Assembly: GCA_044228435.1 (NCBI GenBank)
Contig: JBGAUW010000017.1
Coordinates: forward strand, 56,604-120,603
Direction of reading: 5' to 3'
DNA from: Bog-950 sp044228435
GTDB taxonomy: Bacteria > Bacteroidota > Bacteroidia > Chitinophagales > LD1
Length of the DNA stretch: 64,000 bases
Below are positions 8,450-16,381 of this stretch, piece after piece. Position 1 is the first letter of the stretch. Every line of letters begins with the position of its first letter. The notes beneath the pieces were generated by a model. The model searched no databases and was not told the DNA's origin. It was given only the letters and a program-made list of their open reading frames with translations. The translations under genes and the position numbers were made by a program.

Positions 8450-9502
8450 ATGAAGAAAGCTACCCTAGCATTTATTATAGCGTTGCTTACAGGCACCCCG
8501 GCCATTGCACAAAAGTGCAACCTGTTTCTAAAAGATACCGGTAGCATTGAGTTGATGATTACCACATACAACACTCCGTTTATGAACCCCGACCAGAAGT
8601 TTGCAAAAATGAAGGATGCCAAAAAGGACGAGGAGGTTTTAAAGTTTAATGCCATGGTTTACGGCGGCCAGGTAACACCGGCCAGCAAATACCCACTTAC
8701 TTACCGGTATAAAAAAGCCATAGTGCCCGATGGTGATGAGTATACCCTTACCACCAACATTGCCGGTAAAGATTATAGCAGCTATTTAGTATGCAACAGC
8801 GATACGTTATACTTTGCCCGCAATCGCGGACCGGTAGAAGTACCAAACGCTGATGGCAGTGTGTTTGGCTATACTATACAGGGAATAATGGTTTTGCCTA
8901 TGCGTATAAAAGTTGGCGATGTGCTGCCTAAGTTTGATGATATATCGATAGTGTTACCTACCTCGAAGGATATAACCGTACAAAAGACTGTGTTTTCGCA
9001 CATGGCTACAAAAACCACCGACCATTATGGCTATGCTACCGATTCGCGCACTGGCGAAACGGGTTTTGGCTCCTACACTAAAACCACTACCAGCGCGGTT
9101 TATAAAAACATTGATGTAGAGGTGCGCCAAACCATAAGCACCAACAACCACGTTATTAACTACATGTTTGCCGAGGTAACTGCAGAAGAAGACGTAACGG
9201 TAAACGATAAAAAGTATAGGGCTTATGTTATCGAGTCTCAATCGTGGAGTAAATCGAAGATGGATATTTCTTACGAGTCGGCCGATGAAAGGGTTAACCG
9301 GGAACAGACAGAACTATCGGCTAAAATGATGGGTAAGTTTGATAAGATGATGGTGCGCCGCTCGTTTACAAACCCTTTAGGTTACATGGTTATTTATAAA
9401 AAGGAATGGTTTGTGCCCGAGCTGGGCACTATGGCGAAGGTAGAAGCCTTTGATATGTTTGGAGCCATAGTGAGTGTGACGAGCGTGACGGGGTTGAAGT
9501 AG
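8450..9502 (+). CDS. Secreted protein of unknown function
   Basis: 350 residues with a clear N-terminal signal peptide (basic start, hydrophobic core, A-I-A-Q cleavage region). The mature part is beta-rich, with repeated strand-turn patterns and K/D/Y-rich loops, a G-Y-A-T-D-S-R-T-G-E-T-G-F-G stretch, and a conserved-looking end (F-D-M-F-G-A-I-V-S-V). There is no lipobox and no T9SS sorting domain, so it is probably periplasmic or loosely outer-membrane associated. I do not recognise the family. It stands alone: the upstream gene is divergent and the downstream one (frr) is convergent. Confidence 0.75.
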   Translation: MKKATLAFIIALLTGTPAIAQKCNLFLKDTGSIELMITTYNTPFMNPDQKFAKMKDAKKDEEVLKFNAMVYGGQVTPASKYPLTYRYKKAIVPDGDEYTLTTNIAGKDYSSYLVCNSDTLYFARNRGPVEVPNADGSVFGYTIQGIMVLPMRIKVGDVLPKFDDISIVLPTSKDITVQKTVFSHMATKTTDHYGYATDSRTGETGFGSYTKTTTSAVYKNIDVEVRQTISTNNHVINYMFAEVTAEEDVTVNDKKYRAYVIESQSWSKSKMDISYESADERVNREQTELSAKMMGKFDKMMVRRSFTNPLGYMVIYKKEWFVPELGTMAKVEAFDMFGAIVSVTSVTGLK

Positions 9503-9702
9503 GGAGGCAAGCGCAAGAGTCCCTACCAGAAACACGTTCATTATCTCCGGATGATATTTCGCTTATTGGGGTTAATACCTCTTCCCCCACCTGCCGTATC
9601 CGGCAGTTAGACTTAGTATAGCGCTAATTTTTTGCCAAATGGCGCGAATGTTTATTGGCACACGCGGCACGCGTGCATCAGTTGTTGATAGCAGGCATAA
9701 AA

Positions 9703-9730
9703 AAAGCCATCCGGTTTAGTGGATGGCTTT
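9703..9730 (-). terminator. Rho-independent terminator after frr
   Basis: On the minus strand a strong stem (AAAGCCATCC / GGATGGCTTT) with an 8-base loop is followed by a T-rich run. It lies 22 bp past the frr stop codon and closes the pyrH-frr unit. Confidence 0.8.
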
Positions 9731-9752
9731 ACTACAAGGGTCTGGTTGATGG

Positions 9753-10319
9753 TTATACCGTCATTATTTCTTTTTCTTTTACTTCCAGGTGCTTATCAAC
9801 CTTGGCAGAGTAATCGTTGGTAAGGTTCTGAATATCGGTTTCGGCGGCTTTAGCAGCATCTTCCGGCAGACCATCTTTCAAAAATTTCTTTACTTTTTCG
9901 TTCGCATCTTTACGGATAGTGCGTAAAGAGATACGGCATTTTTCGGCTTCATTTTTAGTTTGCTTAACCAGGTCTTTACGGCGCTCTTCGGTCATAGCCG
10001 GTATGTTAAGGCGGATTAGCTTACCATCGTTTTGCGGGGTAATGCCAATGTTAGCCTTTAAAATAGCCTTTTCAATTTCGGCCATTACCGAGTTATCCCA
10101 GGGCTGTATAGTAATAGAGCGTGCATCGGGGGTGGATATATTACCTACCTGTATAAGGGGCGTCATAGCGCCGTAGGCCATTACTTCAATACCATCCAGC
10201 ATGCCTGCGCTGGCACGGCCGGTGCGTATTTTGCCCAGTTCAAATTCAAAGTGCTCAATAGCCTTGGCCATTTGGCCACGGGTTTGGGTTAATAGGTCTT
10301 TAACGTCTGTTTCGGTCAT
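9753..10319 (-). CDS. frr: Ribosome recycling factor
   Basis: 188 residues, the usual size. Together with EF-G it splits the post-termination ribosome. Visible features: the coiled three-helix bundle with K-I-R-T-G-R-A-S near residue 31, the I-T-I-Q-P-W-D strand, the L-I-R-L-N-I-P-x-M-T-E-E-R-R hinge, and R-x-I-R-K-D-A in the last helix. It follows pyrH by 41 bp on the same strand, the common pairing. Confidence 0.97.
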   Translation of the reverse strand: MTETDVKDLLTQTRGQMAKAIEHFEFELGKIRTGRASAGMLDGIEVMAYGAMTPLIQVGNISTPDARSITIQPWDNSVMAEIEKAILKANIGITPQNDGKLIRLNIPAMTEERRKDLVKQTKNEAEKCRISLRTIRKDANEKVKKFLKDGLPEDAAKAAETDIQNLTNDYSAKVDKHLEVKEKEIMTV

Positions 10320-10360
10320 ATAAATGTGTTTATGTGTTCAGTTTAACGTGTTCAGGTAAA

Positions 10361-11071
10361 TTATTTGTCGGTTACAATAGTACCTATTTTTTTTCCGTCG
10401 AGCACTTTTTTAAGGTTGCCTTTTTTGTTGGCATCAAAAACTATAATCGGGATCTGGTTTTCCTGGCAAAGGGTAAAGGCCGTTAGGTCCATTACGCTTA
10501 GTTTCTTTTTAAGGGCTTCGCCGTAGGTAATGCGGTCGTATTTTACGGCCTTGGGGTTCTTTTCGGGGTCGCTATCGTAAATACCGTCTACCCGGGTGCC
10601 TTTTAATATTACGTTGCATTCAATTTCGGTAGCACGCAGGGCAGCAGCCGTATCGGTTGTAAAGTAAGGGTTGCCCGTGCCGGCACCAAAAATTACCACG
10701 CGGCCCTTCTCCAGGTGCCTTACAGCGCGGCGTTTAATAAAAGGCTCGGCTACTTCTTTCATCTCAATAGCCGAAAGCAGGCGGGTATTAACACCAATTT
10801 TTTCGAGGCCGCTTTGCAGGGCCATGCTGTTAATTACGGTGGCCAGCATACCCATATAATCACCCTGCACACGGTCTATACCATTGGCACTGGCCTGTAT
10901 GCCGCGAAAAATGTTTCCGCCGCCTATTACTATAGCTACCTGCACACCCGCAGTTGTAGCCTGTTTAATTTCGTTGGCGTACAGCATAACCATATCGGCA
11001 TCTATGCCAAATTGTTTACTGCCCATTAAACTTTCGCCGCTTAGTTTGAGGAGGATACGTTTGTATTTCAT
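10361..11071 (-). CDS. pyrH: UMP kinase
   Basis: 236 residues of the amino-acid-kinase fold; phosphorylates UMP to UDP. Visible: K-R-I-L-L-K-L-S-G-E-S at the start, G-G-G-N-I-F-R-G for phosphate binding, F-G-A-G-T-G-N-P-Y-F-T-T-D-T, and K-G-T-R-V-D-G-I-Y-D-S-D-P. ATG 11071 fits the family start (M-K-Y-K-R-I). The open frame runs 65 codons further upstream, but that part crosses a GC-rich hairpin and a terminator-like stem and looks non-coding. frr follows at 41 bp. Confidence 0.96.
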   Translation of the reverse strand: MKYKRILLKLSGESLMGSKQFGIDADMVMLYANEIKQATTAGVQVAIVIGGGNIFRGIQASANGIDRVQGDYMGMLATVINSMALQSGLEKIGVNTRLLSAIEMKEVAEPFIKRRAVRHLEKGRVVIFGAGTGNPYFTTDTAAALRATEIECNVILKGTRVDGIYDSDPEKNPKAVKYDRITYGEALKKKLSVMDLTAFTLCQENQIPIIVFDANKKGNLKKVLDGKKIGTIVTDK

Positions 11072-11171
11072 TGCGGACGTGAAAATAAGAAACGCAAGCG
11101 AAAGGCAAAGAAGAAGTGAATAGTGTGTTGCTGGTAATAAAATACTTAAAGAAAAAAGAGGCCTAAAAAGC

Positions 11172-11200
11172 AAAAGCGTCCCGTTTTGGCGGGACGCTTT
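11172..11200 (-). terminator. Terminator-like hairpin, copy 2, between tsf and pyrH
   Basis: Stem AAAGCGTCCCG / CGGGACGCTTT with a short loop, followed on the minus strand by a T-containing run. The same arrangement, with the flank 'cctaaaaa(a)gcaaaagcg', occurs at 11394-11423, so one looks like a copy of the other. Located about 100 bp ahead of the pyrH start. Confidence 0.65.
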
Positions 11201-11393
11201 AATTCGCCTCACCAATCTGCCTCCCGAGGCTGCGCTCGGGACAGGTTCGGCATCTTCCCTCTCCATAAAATGTAGAGGAAAGACCTGCGTTCCTGTATTT
11301 CGACGTTAGTTACAATTTCAGAAATACCTGTAGTGCGCTAGTCCCACTTTAATTTACGTGCAATCACTTTACACTGACTTGTCCTAAAAAAGC

Positions 11394-11423
11394 AAAAGCG
11401 CCCCATTTTAGCGGGACGCTTTT
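11394..11423 (-). terminator. Rho-independent terminator after tsf
   Basis: Hairpin with arms AAAAGCGTCCCG and GGGGCGCTTTT (minus strand) followed by a T-rich tract, 29 bp past the tsf stop. A near-duplicate is at 11172-11200. The ~220 bp between the two hairpins contain no gene; I see a GC-rich inverted repeat near 11220-11240 and no clear consensus promoter for pyrH. Confidence 0.75.
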
Positions 11424-11451
11424 GTATTTATTGCATTTTTCAGAATACTTA

Positions 11452-12294
11452 TTACTTAGCTGCTCCTCTTTCTACTCTTTTAAAAGCAGTAACAGTTAAG
11501 CCGCTTTCAGCGCCGCCTAATACTTGTTGTACGGTTTTGCTGCCGTCTTTTACAAACGGTTGGGTAAGCAGGGTGTTCTCTTTAATAAAGGTATTACCTG
11601 CACCTTCAGCTATCTTTTCTAATATGTTTTCTGGTTTACCTGCAGCTACTGCTTTTTCTTTAGCAATTGCTTTTTCGCGCTCAATTACTTCAGCCGGTAT
11701 ACCGCTGCCATCTACTGCCAGTGGGTTCATAGCTGCAATTTGCATAGCCACATCTTTACCTACTGCCGATACTGCATCGTTTAAGCCTTTGTTAAGGGCT
11801 ACCAATACACCAATTTTATTGCCCATGTGGTTGTAAGCTACAACGCTTTCGCCGGCAATAGTTTCGTAAGCCGATACGTTGATTAACTCGCCAATGGCAG
11901 ATACTTTCTCTTGTACCTGTGCCTTTACGGTGCTGCCGTTAAGGTCAAGTTCTAACAAAGCCTCTAAAGTAGCCGGTGCTTTTTCAAGAGCCAGTTCAGC
12001 TACATCAGTAGCAAACTTTACAAAGCTGTCGTTTTTAGCCACGAAATCCGATTCGCACGAAAGATATACTGCTACGCCTTTTTTATTATCAGCCGAAGTT
12101 TTAGCTATTACCACACCTTCTGCAGCCGCACGGCCTGCACGTAGCTCAGCTACCTTAGCACCTTTTTTACGTAAAAAATCGATTGCTGCCTGCACATCGC
12201 CGTTAGCTTCGGTTAAGGCCTTTTTACAATCCATTAAACCTGCGCCCGTCAGGTTTCTTAATTCGTTTACCTGGGCTGCTGTTACTGTTGCCAT
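11452..12294 (-). CDS. tsf: Elongation factor Ts
   Basis: 280 residues. Nucleotide-exchange factor for EF-Tu. The N-terminal UBA-like domain is clear (V-N-E-L-R-N-L-T-G-A-G-L-M-D-C-K-K-A-L), followed by the core with the S-x-T-D-F-V-A-type motif here as S-E-S-D-F-V-A-K-N and the second repeat M-Q-I-A-A-M-N-P. The C-terminus has the L-L-x-Q-P-F-V-K-D helix. It lies downstream of rpsB, with a hairpin in the 132-bp gap that may tune the ratio of the two products. Confidence 0.97.
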   Translation of the reverse strand: MATVTAAQVNELRNLTGAGLMDCKKALTEANGDVQAAIDFLRKKGAKVAELRAGRAAAEGVVIAKTSADNKKGVAVYLSCESDFVAKNDSFVKFATDVAELALEKAPATLEALLELDLNGSTVKAQVQEKVSAIGELINVSAYETIAGESVVAYNHMGNKIGVLVALNKGLNDAVSAVGKDVAMQIAAMNPLAVDGSGIPAEVIEREKAIAKEKAVAAGKPENILEKIAEGAGNTFIKENTLLTQPFVKDGSKTVQQVLGGAESGLTVTAFKRVERGAAK

Positions 12295-12355
12295 TATTTA
12301 TTAGTTAAATTTTATTTAGATAATTATTACTAAAGCTTTCTTTTTAAAAACGAAA

Positions 12356-12379
12356 CTGCCAAGTGATTAAACCTGGCAG
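12356..12379 (-). terminator. Hairpin between rpsB and tsf (possible attenuator)
   Basis: Stem CTGCCA / TGGCAG with a 12-base loop, followed on the minus strand by a TTTCGTTTTTA run. A second, weaker stem lies at 12396-12414 (arms TCCCG / CGGGA around a TTTTAG core on the plus strand), resembling the core of the tsf terminators. Since tsf normally shares the rpsB transcript, partial termination is more likely than a full stop. Confidence 0.5.
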
Positions 12380-12426
12380 CTTCATTCGTCATTCTGTTCC
12401 CGTTTTAGCGGGACCTCCTTTCGGAA

Positions 12427-13341
12427 CTACACTTTCTTTGGGCCAAAACCGCCGCCAGTACGTGGGCGGTTACCGCCACCGCCTGCTCCGCCGCGGGTGT
12501 TACCACCACCGCCGGTGCTGCGTTTTTTAGCCGGGCCACGGCCTTTTTCTTTATCTTCTTTGCTTTTGCGGGTTTCTTCTTCGCTCATGCTATCGAAGCT
12601 GTTACGCTCTGCAAATTCTTCTTCGTTATCGCCGTCAACACCTTCTTGTGATGCTGAACGCTCTGCCAAACCTTCTGCAATTGCATCGGCAATGTAGTTA
12701 GTCAAAATCATGATAGATTTTGCTGCATCATCGTTACCAGGTATTGCAAAGTCAACTTTAGTAGGGTCGCTGTTCGTATCAACTATACCAATGGTGTTGA
12801 TGTTAAGGCGCTGTGCTTCTTTAAGCGAAATGTTTTCGTGGGTAATATCTACCAGGAACAAAGCCGCGGGAACGCGGTTCATACCGGCAACACCACCTAA
12901 CACTTTCTCCATTTTCTCTTTTTCGCGGGTAAGCACCAATTTCTCTTTCTTGGTTACGCTTTCCAAAGTTCCGTCTTCAAGCATTTTTTCAATGCTCTGC
13001 ATCTTTTTAATCGACTTACGGATAGTAGTAAAGTTAGTTAACATACCACCTAACCATCTTTCGGTTACAAATGGCATACCTACACGCTTTGCAGCTTCTT
13101 TAACTACTTCTTTAGCTTGCTTTTTAGTGGCTACAAACAAAATTTTGCGTCCGCTGCGAGCTATCGCTTTAGCTGCCTGTGCTGCCTCTTCTAATTTATC
13201 TGAGGTGCGGTTCAGGTCAATGATATGGATACCTTTCTTTTCGCCAAAGATGTAAGGCAACATCTTGGGGTTCCATTTTCTTTTCAGGTGACCGAAGTGA
13301 ACCTGTGCCTCTAATAAATCTTTATGTGCTAATCTTTCCAT
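12427..13341 (-). CDS. rpsB: 30S ribosomal protein S2 with an unusual C-terminal tail
   Basis: 304 residues. The S2 core is clear: L-L-E-A-Q-V-H-F-G-H-L-K-R-K-W-N-P near the start, G-I-H-I-I-D-L, R-W-L-G-G-M-L-T-N-F, and the G-I-V-D-T-N-S-D-P strand. ATG 13341 is chosen because homologues begin a few residues before this block; an in-frame ATG nine codons upstream is possible. After the usual end (about residue 227) there is a ~77-residue extension: first acidic (N-E-E-E-F-A-E, S-E-E-E), then basic and glycine-rich with R-G and G-G-G-G runs. This tail is longer and stranger than the short acidic tails I know in this phylum. Transcribed with rplM and rpsI. Confidence 0.95.
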   Translation of the reverse strand: MERLAHKDLLEAQVHFGHLKRKWNPKMLPYIFGEKKGIHIIDLNRTSDKLEEAAQAAKAIARSGRKILFVATKKQAKEVVKEAAKRVGMPFVTERWLGGMLTNFTTIRKSIKKMQSIEKMLEDGTLESVTKKEKLVLTREKEKMEKVLGGVAGMNRVPAALFLVDITHENISLKEAQRLNINTIGIVDTNSDPTKVDFAIPGNDDAAKSIMILTNYIADAIAEGLAERSASQEGVDGDNEEEFAERNSFDSMSEEETRKSKEDKEKGRGPAKKRSTGGGGNTRGGAGGGGNRPRTGGGFGPKKV

Positions 13342-13371
13342 TTTCTTTTTATTGAGTGAGTTCAACAATAA

Positions 13372-13755
13372 TTAACGCTTACTGAATTGTTCTTGCTTAC
13401 GAGCCTTACGTAAACCTGTTTTCTTACGTTCAACCTTGCGGGCATCGCGACGAAGTAACTTGGCTTTTTTAAGCGAAGGGCGTTTTTCAGGATTATCAAT
13501 AATAAGCGCGCGGGCAATTGCTAACGATATAGCTTCGGCCTGGCCTTTAATACCACCGCCAAATACGTTTACCGAAACATCGAATTTACCTTCGCTATCG
13601 GCTGTTTTAAGAGGCGATTCTACTTTATTTTGCAGGTATTCTAACGAGAAGAAATCCTTGTAATCTTTATTGTTGATGGTAATAACACCGGTGCCGGCTT
13701 TAATAAACGCACGGGCAACAGATGCTTTTCTTCTTCCAACGGTTACGTTTTCCAT
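13372..13755 (-). CDS. rpsI: 30S ribosomal protein S9
   Basis: 127 residues, normal length. Starts with V-G-R-R-K-A-S-V-A-R-A, has the G-G-G-I-K-G-Q-A-E-A loop, and ends in the basic R-K-K-T-G-L-R-K-A-R-K-x-x-x-F-S-K-R tail that reaches the ribosomal P site. It follows rplM with a 2-bp gap. Confidence 0.98.
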   Translation of the reverse strand: MENVTVGRRKASVARAFIKAGTGVITINNKDYKDFFSLEYLQNKVESPLKTADSEGKFDVSVNVFGGGIKGQAEAISLAIARALIIDNPEKRPSLKKAKLLRRDARKVERKKTGLRKARKQEQFSKR

Positions 13756-13757
13756 AA

Positions 13758-14195
13758 TTAAAGGGCTTTAGGTTTTTGTGCAGCATGTGGATGCTCGGCA
13801 CCTTCGTAAATAAATAATTTGCCAAACTGTTTAACACCTAAAGAGCTTTTAGGCAACATACCTTTTACAGCATGCTCAATCAATTTGTTTGGGTTTTTCT
13901 CAATCAACTCGGCCGGAGTGGCAAAGCGCTGTCCGCCCGGGTGGCCGGTGTAGCGAACTAAAGGGCGATCGGTCATTTTTTTACCGGTCATACGCACCTT
14001 TTTAGAGTTAATAACGATTACATAATCTCCACAATCCATGTTAGGGGTGTAGGTAGGTTTGTGTTTTCCGCGTAATACAGAGGCTACCTTAGTGGTCATA
14101 CGGCCAAGGGTGGCGCCATCTGCGTCTACGATAAACCACTCGCGTTTTACTTCCTTATCGGAAACGGTGCGGGTGCTATAGCTGCGTGATTGCAT
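13758..14195 (-). CDS. rplM: 50S ribosomal protein L13
   Basis: 145 residues. Visible: W-F-I-V-D-A-D-G-A-T-L-G-R-M-T-T-K-V-A near the N-terminus, G-D-Y-V-I-V-I-N-S-K-K-V, and the G-M-L-P-K-S-S-L-G helix with a basic and His-rich C-terminus. First gene of the rplM-rpsI-rpsB-tsf unit, with a consensus promoter about 70-100 bp upstream. Confidence 0.98.
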   Translation of the reverse strand: MQSRSYSTRTVSDKEVKREWFIVDADGATLGRMTTKVASVLRGKHKPTYTPNMDCGDYVIVINSKKVRMTGKKMTDRPLVRYTGHPGGQRFATPAELIEKNPNKLIEHAVKGMLPKSSLGVKQFGKLFIYEGAEHPHAAQKPKAL

Positions 14196-14265
14196 GATGA
14201 ATAATTTTTTTAGTTTTTTAATCCACTTTCCTTCCGGGCATATGCCAAGTTGGTCGGCGGGGGCG

Positions 14266-14295
14266 CAAAAGTAGAATTACTACCCGTTTTTGCAA
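14266..14295 (-). promoter_or_regulatory. Bacteroidota-type promoter of rplM operon
   Basis: Minus strand: TTG, 19 bases, then TACTTTTG, matching the TTG-N19-TAnnTTTG consensus of the primary sigma factor of this phylum. The same -7 octamer, TACTTTTG, precedes rpsL at 51041-51048. Confidence 0.75.
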
Positions 14296-14408
14296 AGATT
14301 TAGGCACTTATTTTTACAAGCACCTTTGTAAGTTATTGATAATGAGCGTATGGATGGGAGAAATAAATTTATTGGAGCAATATTAATTACTATTTAAGTA
14401 AAACAATT

Positions 14409-15641
14409 CTATTTTACTTCCCTTAAATATTTTGCTAAAATTCCTCGGTTGAAACTTTGCTCTTTTGAGCCAAGATAGGTTATAGCCGCTAATTTTCCGT
14501 ATTGATTAAATACTGGTGAGCCGCTTGCTCCTGATGCAACGGCAGCAGAAAACTGGATATAATAAGTAGCTGGATTTTGAGTAAAGCTACCGGTAGTTGA
14601 AGAACAATTTAAAACATTGTCTTCGTTTACGGCAAGGGCGTCACCAAGCGGAAATCCAATAACATAGGCGCTTGTGTTTACTTCAATTTTCTTTTCATCA
14701 TTTTCTAAAACGGAGTTCGCTACTACAGTAACCCTTGCTGGTAGTATATGACTGTTAATTTGAATTGACGCCAAATCTATTTCTTCTACATCGGCTATTT
14801 TATGAATAGAACAATGAATTCTGTTTTCTGGCGAAAAGCTTTTGCCATTGGGATAAATGTAAATGGCGTGTGGTTCGCCTTTAAAAATGGGGTTTGGGTT
14901 TGAGTAACCCTTATTTTGTAGAGCTGCAATTATTAAGGGCTTAAGTTTCTTGTTGAAATAGTCTTGAAGTTTGTTGTCGTAGCGCCAAGGTTGAACTACA
15001 TGATGATTTGTGACAAGAAGTCCCGTACTGTCAACATAAAAAGCAGTGCCTTGAGAACTAAGGGGTTTTAAGTCGCCTTGGGTTTTGCTGATGGTTATCG
15101 TGCCGTTATCTCCTAAACCTACATATAAACTATTAGCGGCAGATTCAATGCGCACAAAGTATTCTACTTCAACTAAGGCCACTGAATTTTGATAAAGTGA
15201 ATAAATAGTGGAAGGTACCATGGGAATATCGGGGGCAGAGTGGGTACGAGTGGACAAAAAATTGAAAGCGAGTAATCCCGTGCCGATTACAAATAGCACA
15301 ATAATTACTTTGATAGCGTGCCGCCTAAAAAAACCTGTAAATGGTTTAGTGTATGAGTTGCCCTCTACATAGCTTGCGGTTACAAGCCCAGAGGTAGGTT
15401 TTTCGATTTTGTTCCAATCAAGCTTTTCTATACCGCCAAAGAGAACTTCATCGCCATATTTTATTTCGGTGGCTTGATTGTTTATTTTTTTTCCGTTTAT
15501 GGTCGTGCCATTACTGCTATAATCCTGTAAAAGAATTTTTCCGCTGCTTGCTACGGTCAGCATTGCATGGTTGCGACTGCAAACATTTAGTGTAAGGGGA
15601 ATATCTGCTTCGGCATAACGACCGGCTTTATAGGTTTTCAT
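14409..15641 (-). CDS. FHA-domain membrane protein with trypsin-like serine protease domain
   Basis: 410 residues from the chosen ATG. N-terminal FHA domain (about 1-75): G7-R8, S22-R-N-H25, and S-S-N44-G45-T, the residues that bind phosphothreonine peptides. One membrane helix follows (about 108-130), then an extracytoplasmic trypsin/HtrA-like domain with H in T-N-H-H-V-V, D in E-I-D-L-A-S, and S in A-S-G-A-S-G-S-P, a full catalytic triad. The frame is open for 23 more codons upstream, but that part is AT-rich and unlike an FHA start. The FHA domain probably reads phosphorylation by the kinase encoded at 17220-19475; the protease would act on the other side of the membrane. The nucleotidyltransferase pair separates it from the kinase. 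Confidence 0.85.
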   Translation of the reverse strand: MKTYKAGRYAEADIPLTLNVCSRNHAMLTVASSGKILLQDYSSNGTTINGKKINNQATEIKYGDEVLFGGIEKLDWNKIEKPTSGLVTASYVEGNSYTKPFTGFFRRHAIKVIIVLFVIGTGLLAFNFLSTRTHSAPDIPMVPSTIYSLYQNSVALVEVEYFVRIESAANSLYVGLGDNGTITISKTQGDLKPLSSQGTAFYVDSTGLLVTNHHVVQPWRYDNKLQDYFNKKLKPLIIAALQNKGYSNPNPIFKGEPHAIYIYPNGKSFSPENRIHCSIHKIADVEEIDLASIQINSHILPARVTVVANSVLENDEKKIEVNTSAYVIGFPLGDALAVNEDNVLNCSSTTGSFTQNPATYYIQFSAAVASGASGSPVFNQYGKLAAITYLGSKEQSFNRGILAKYLREVK

Positions 15642-15739
15642 GTAATTGTAAATATAGAAGTAGAAATGGAAATGCTGCCGTTGGATTAGTTTAAGCAAAA
15701 AACACAACATAAATCTAGTGAGGAATTATTAATTACAAG

Positions 15740-15756
15740 TTTCACGAAACATGAAA
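15740..15756. promoter_or_regulatory. Palindromic operator-like site 1
   Basis: Reads TTTCACGAAACATGAAA, close to a palindrome. A second copy, TTTCATGAAATGTGAAT, lies at 15829-15845. Both precede the winged-helix gene; shared core TTTCA-n-GAAA-nn-TGAA. Probable binding sites of that protein. Confidence 0.5.
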
Positions 15757-15828
15757 AATCAATGAAATTTTAGGACTATTATTCTACTAATGATCTGATT
15801 TTCAATATTAATTTAGTATATTTTCATA

Positions 15829-15845
15829 TTTCATGAAATGTGAAT
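15829..15845. promoter_or_regulatory. Palindromic operator-like site 2 overlapping the promoter
   Basis: Second copy of the TTTCAnGAAAnnTGAA site. It overlaps the expected -33 region of a promoter whose -7 element would be TACTTTTA at 15853-15860, a good position for a repressor. This also argues that the first ATG of the frame (15833) is not the start. Confidence 0.5.
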
Positions 15846-15883
15846 TTTTTTTTACTTTTATACCCATGAGAAAACATAAAGGT

Positions 15884-16381
15884 ATGAAGCCGCAGGATGT
15901 GGCCATTTTATTAAAAATCGCATCTTTAAGAGAGCGCGAGTGGCTGATGAAGGACTTAGCCGAACAAATGAAAATCAGCATAGGGGAATTTAGTTATTCT
16001 CTCAATCGTTCCGTTTGTGCAGGGCTTTTAAGTCAGGACAAAACCGTGGTGATGAAACTCGCTTTATTAAATTTTTTGCAATACGGGGTCCGTTACGTTT
16101 TTCCACAACAACCGGGCGAAATGGCAAAAGGCATTCCTACTGCTCATGCCGCATCGCCACTAAGCCATATAATAAGCAGTAACGAAGCATACGTATGGAG
16201 ATATGCCAGGGGGGATGTACGCGGAAGGGTTATTGAGCCACTTTATCCCAAGGCTACAGAAGCTTGCTTAAATGACCCCTTGCTTTATGAATTATTAGCG
16301 CTAACAGATGCGTTACGCGTAGGCCGGATCCGCGAACAGGAATTAGCCATTGAAGAAATTAAAAAAAGAATAGGTGTATGA
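15884..16381 (+). CDS. Winged-helix DNA-binding protein, putative antitoxin/repressor of the NTase pair
   Basis: 165 residues from ATG 15884 (alternatives 15866 and 15833; the last lies within the operator-like site). Residues ~1-60 form a helix-turn-helix with wing: L-K-I-A, W-L-M-K-D-L-A-E-Q-M-K-I-S-I-G-E-F-S-Y-S-L, then the L-L-N-F-L-Q-Y-G helix. A conserved-looking middle follows (Y-V-F-P, G-I-P-T-A-H, R-G-x-V-R-G, I-E-P-L-Y-P) and a C-terminal helix (L-L-A-L-T-D-A-L-R-V-G-R). The stop overlaps the next gene's start by 4 bp (ATGA). Pattern and context match a two-gene module in which the HTH protein regulates and may neutralise a nucleotidyltransferase, like AbiEi with AbiEii; this is inference from arrangement. 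Confidence 0.75.
   Translation: MKPQDVAILLKIASLREREWLMKDLAEQMKISIGEFSYSLNRSVCAGLLSQDKTVVMKLALLNFLQYGVRYVFPQQPGEMAKGIPTAHAASPLSHIISSNEAYVWRYARGDVRGRVIEPLYPKATEACLNDPLLYELLALTDALRVGRIREQELAIEEIKKRIGV

Noticed and set aside
11072..11266. N-terminal extension of pyrH by 65 codons
   Set aside because: The extension crosses a GC-rich palindrome and a terminator-like hairpin and has no homology to UMP kinase; ATG 11071 is the family start.
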